Both the position numbers and the translations under genes were made by a program. Of a stretch of 6,885 nt of DNA, positions 5,587 to 6,885 are shown piece after piece (within the stretch, counting starts at the first letter, position 1; each line of letters begins with the position of its first letter). Location: positions 1,413-8,297 of the forward strand of contig DKVC01000071.1 in the NCBI GenBank assembly GCA_002490995.1. Reading direction: 5' to 3'. The notes under the pieces were generated by a model, which worked only from the letters and a program-made list of their open reading frames with translations, searched no databases and was not told the DNA's origin. Origin of the DNA: Lachnospiraceae bacterium UBA7188. GTDB taxonomy: Bacteria > Bacillota > Clostridia > Lachnospirales > Lachnospiraceae.

Positions 5587-5691
5587 ATTGCGCTTTTTAT
5601 CAGCTTTGATATTTCCTGCCAGATCTGTGCGGATGATAATGTTATCCTTCATCCAGTGCGTTACCGGATGTCTGCTGTGTTGATAACCTAA
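5587..5691 (-). pseudogene. Fragment resembling the C-terminal part of a phage terminase large subunit
   Basis: An open minus-strand frame after TAA (5692-5694) encodes HPVTHWMKDNIIIRTDLAGN (5611-5670) followed by IKADKKRN. Phage large terminase subunits commonly carry a closely similar stretch (HPV.RWM..N, then TD.AGNIKP.K) shortly before a final KIDG segment. Here the similarity stops abruptly after KKRN, and what follows is unrelated and runs into the antitoxin promoter. No start codon or ribosome binding site is present. It is best read as a short relic of a prophage, truncated at both ends. Recognition is by memory of the family, not a search. Confidence 0.5.
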
Positions 5692-5728
5692 TTAAGTAAA
5701 CTTTCTGAGATTATTTTAATTTTATCGC

Positions 5729-5771
5729 CCTGCCTGCCCATGGTAAAATAATGCCATGAATTGCAGGCGGG
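5729..5771 (+). other. Nested hairpin upstream of the GH2 gene
   Basis: CCTGCCTGC (5729-5737) pairs with GCAGGCGGG (5763-5771) over nine positions, one of them a G-U wobble in RNA. Inside it CATGG (5739-5743) pairs with CCATG (5754-5758) around a ten-base AT-rich loop. No T-run follows on the plus strand; on the minus strand the sequence after the stem is AT-rich (ATAAAATTAAAATAA). It could be a relic terminator of the lost prophage gene region. The surrounding gap 5692-5865 has no supported gene. Confidence 0.35.
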
Positions 5772-5864
5772 AAACCGGTATCCCGTGGAGGACTGTGTGG
5801 CAGAGGATTTGCTGTACGGCTGCCGTGGGTATTTTTTTATAGTGCTGCCATTCAGAACATGTTG

Positions 5865-5878
5865 ACGAGTATAAATCC
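5865..5878 (+). promoter_or_regulatory. Motif shared with the SDR promoter and repeat ends, ahead of the GH2 gene
   Basis: ACGAGTATAAATCC contains AGTATAAATCC, identical to 164-174 in the SDR promoter, and ACGAGTATA, identical to the right ends of both repeat copies (145-153, 2871-2879). It lies 23 bases before the GH2 start. TATAAAT (5870-5876) could be a -10 but would leave a very short leader. It may tie the hydrolase to the same regulator as the SDR gene. Confidence 0.35.
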
Positions 5879-5901
5879 CGCCAGCGGAAAGGCAAGAGGC
5901 T

Positions 5902-6885
5902 ATGAGGCAAATGGAAGAGGGGAAATCCATAAAAGAAAAGAAATCCATAAAAGAAAAGAATTCCATGAAAGAAAAGTTTACCGGGGATATTTTTCAGGAG
6001 ATAGCGGACAATCGGATTCAAACGCAGGAAGCGCAGCGTGAAATCCCTCCGGCGGCAAAGAATGACCGAAGCTTTGAAAAATGCAGCATGCCGTTTCCAT
6101 ATGATGAGGTATGCTTCCGGCAGGAACTCCCCTTTCAGGAACGGCAGGAGAGATTCAAAAGGGAGCTTGCGGCATTGCGGGAGCGGTATCGTGCTTTTAT
6201 GGCGGATTATCTTCCGATGCAGGAGACGGGGACAGAGGCTGTGGAGCTAAACTCTTTTGAATTCCGTTATCTGGAAAAGGGAGAGATTTTCACGCAGCGG
6301 AACAGGGAGGATGCCCCTTGGGAGGAAGTGACGCTGCCTGACTACAGAGGGCCTGCCGGTGAGGAGGGCAAGTGGAAAGGGTATTACAGGACATCCTTTT
6401 CCTGCAGGGAGACAGGGGAATGGGAGAGTGCGGTACTGCAGTTCCAGAGCGTGGACTATATTGCGAAAGTATACGTGAACGGCTGTTTCGTGGGAAAACA
6501 TGAGGGTTTGTTTGCACCCTTTTCTTTTGACATAACGGATTATATCCAACCGGGAGAAGACAATGAACTGATCGTGGAATGTGAGAATGATATTCCCATG
6601 ATGGGCGTCGGGGACTTGCTGGACGGCGACAAACTATACGCGGCTACGGGACCGGGCTGGGACGACCCGGTGACAGGCTGGCATCACTGTCCTGCGGGAG
6701 CCGGCATTACGGGGAAGGTGACGCTGGAGTACAGACCTGCTCTGTATCTGGAGGATGTGTTTGTCTGCCCGGACATTGACGCCGATATGGCGCAGATTAG
6801 AGTGGGAGTCAGAAATTATACGGATGAACTGCAGAGGGATTATGAGCTGCGCCTGCGGATTCTGCCAAAGAATTTCCGGGGGGAG
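5902..6885 (+). CDS. Glycoside hydrolase family 2-type enzyme, N-terminal part (runs off the window)
   Basis: The frame is open from 5875 to the window end, giving 328 residues from the ATG at 5902. Residues 114-277 fit the GH2 sugar-binding jelly-roll: PWEEVTLPDYRG (139-150), YYRTSF (161-166), then VDYIAKVYVNGCFVGKHEG (184-202), FDITDYI (209-215) and GAGITGKVTLE (266-276). An Ig-like domain appears to start near 281. The catalytic barrel is outside the window, so the substrate is open: beta-glucuronidase fits the uxaC context, beta-galactosidase is equally possible. The first about 110 residues are an unusual extension with a Lys-rich triplicated segment (8-25), and no signal peptide is evident. 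The start is uncertain: 5902 has AGAGG too close but GGAAAGG (5886-5892) upstream; 5911 and 5965 are alternatives. Confidence 0.85.
   Translation, partial: MRQMEEGKSIKEKKSIKEKNSMKEKFTGDIFQEIADNRIQTQEAQREIPPAAKNDRSFEKCSMPFPYDEVCFRQELPFQERQERFKRELAALRERYRAFMADYLPMQETGTEAVELNSFEFRYLEKGEIFTQRNREDAPWEEVTLPDYRGPAGEEGKWKGYYRTSFSCRETGEWESAVLQFQSVDYIAKVYVNGCFVGKHEGLFAPFSFDITDYIQPGEDNELIVECENDIPMMGVGDLLDGDKLYAATGPGWDDPVTGWHHCPAGAGITGKVTLEYRPALYLEDVFVCPDIDADMAQIRVGVRNYTDELQRDYELRLRILPKNFRGE
5923..5976 (+). repeat. Three tandem 18-bp repeats at the start of the GH2 gene
   Basis: AAATCCATAAAAGAAAAG occurs at 5923-5940 and 5941-5958, and a third copy at 5959-5976 differs at two bases. The period is six codons, so the reading frame is kept: KSIKEK, KSIKEK, NSMKEK. 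Near-identical adjacent copies suggest recent slippage expansion. If translation starts at 5965, most of it would lie in the leader rather than the protein. Confidence 0.85.

Noticed and set aside
5756..5842. 28-codon plus-strand frame starting with ATG in the hairpin
   Set aside because: No ribosome binding site, start buried in the stem, and the peptide looks random.
5688..6021. Minus-strand frames with repeated FFSFMDF peptides
   Set aside because: They are the reverse of the 18-bp repeats and the N-terminal coding sequence of the GH2 gene; no start signal supports them.

Overview
The window looks like chromosomal DNA of an anaerobic gut Firmicute, most plausibly a Lachnospiraceae/Clostridia member. 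This is inferred from strong AGGAGG-type ribosome binding sites, balanced base composition, and a hexuronate-use locus next to a glycoside hydrolase family 2 enzyme. No rRNA, tRNA, CRISPR array or intact mobile element is visible.

Layout. Bases 1-236 are a complex regulatory region: an edge hairpin, a promoter element and a repeat element. It leads into a short-chain dehydrogenase (237-998). A 351-base gap (999-1349) holds four tandem 22-bp palindromes and then the uxaC promoter with a clean 9+9 bp dyad. uxaC (glucuronate isomerase, 1350-2762) follows. After it come a second copy of the repeat element, a gene with a GyrI-like C-terminal domain (3047-4147) and thpR (RNA 2',3'-cyclic phosphodiesterase, 4206-4706). 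A bidirectional terminator (4755-4787) separates thpR from a convergent toxin-antitoxin operon on the minus strand: a RelB/DinJ-like antitoxin (5218-5511) and a PIN-domain toxin (4801-5217). Just upstream of the antitoxin on the same strand is a short stretch resembling the C-terminal part of a phage terminase large subunit, probably a prophage remnant. The window ends inside a GH2-type glycoside hydrolase (5902 onward).

How the genes fit together. UxaC converts D-glucuronate to D-fructuronate (or galacturonate to tagaturonate). The SDR is a good candidate for the next reduction step, since an SDR-type fructuronate reductase is known beside uxaC in Bacillus. The GH2 enzyme could release the uronic acid or another sugar from a glycoconjugate. 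The SDR and uxaC have related promoter sequences, so they are probably co-regulated although separately transcribed.

The most unusual signals are in the non-coding DNA. First, a bipartite promoter element is shared by the SDR gene and uxaC, but in the SDR copy its two halves are 100 bp further apart, and a repeat element lies between them. Second, that repeat has conserved ends and a variable middle, and occurs twice here. Third, four 22-bp palindromes lie in tandem with a compensating base-pair change. Fourth, there is the terminase-like relic beside the toxin-antitoxin operon.
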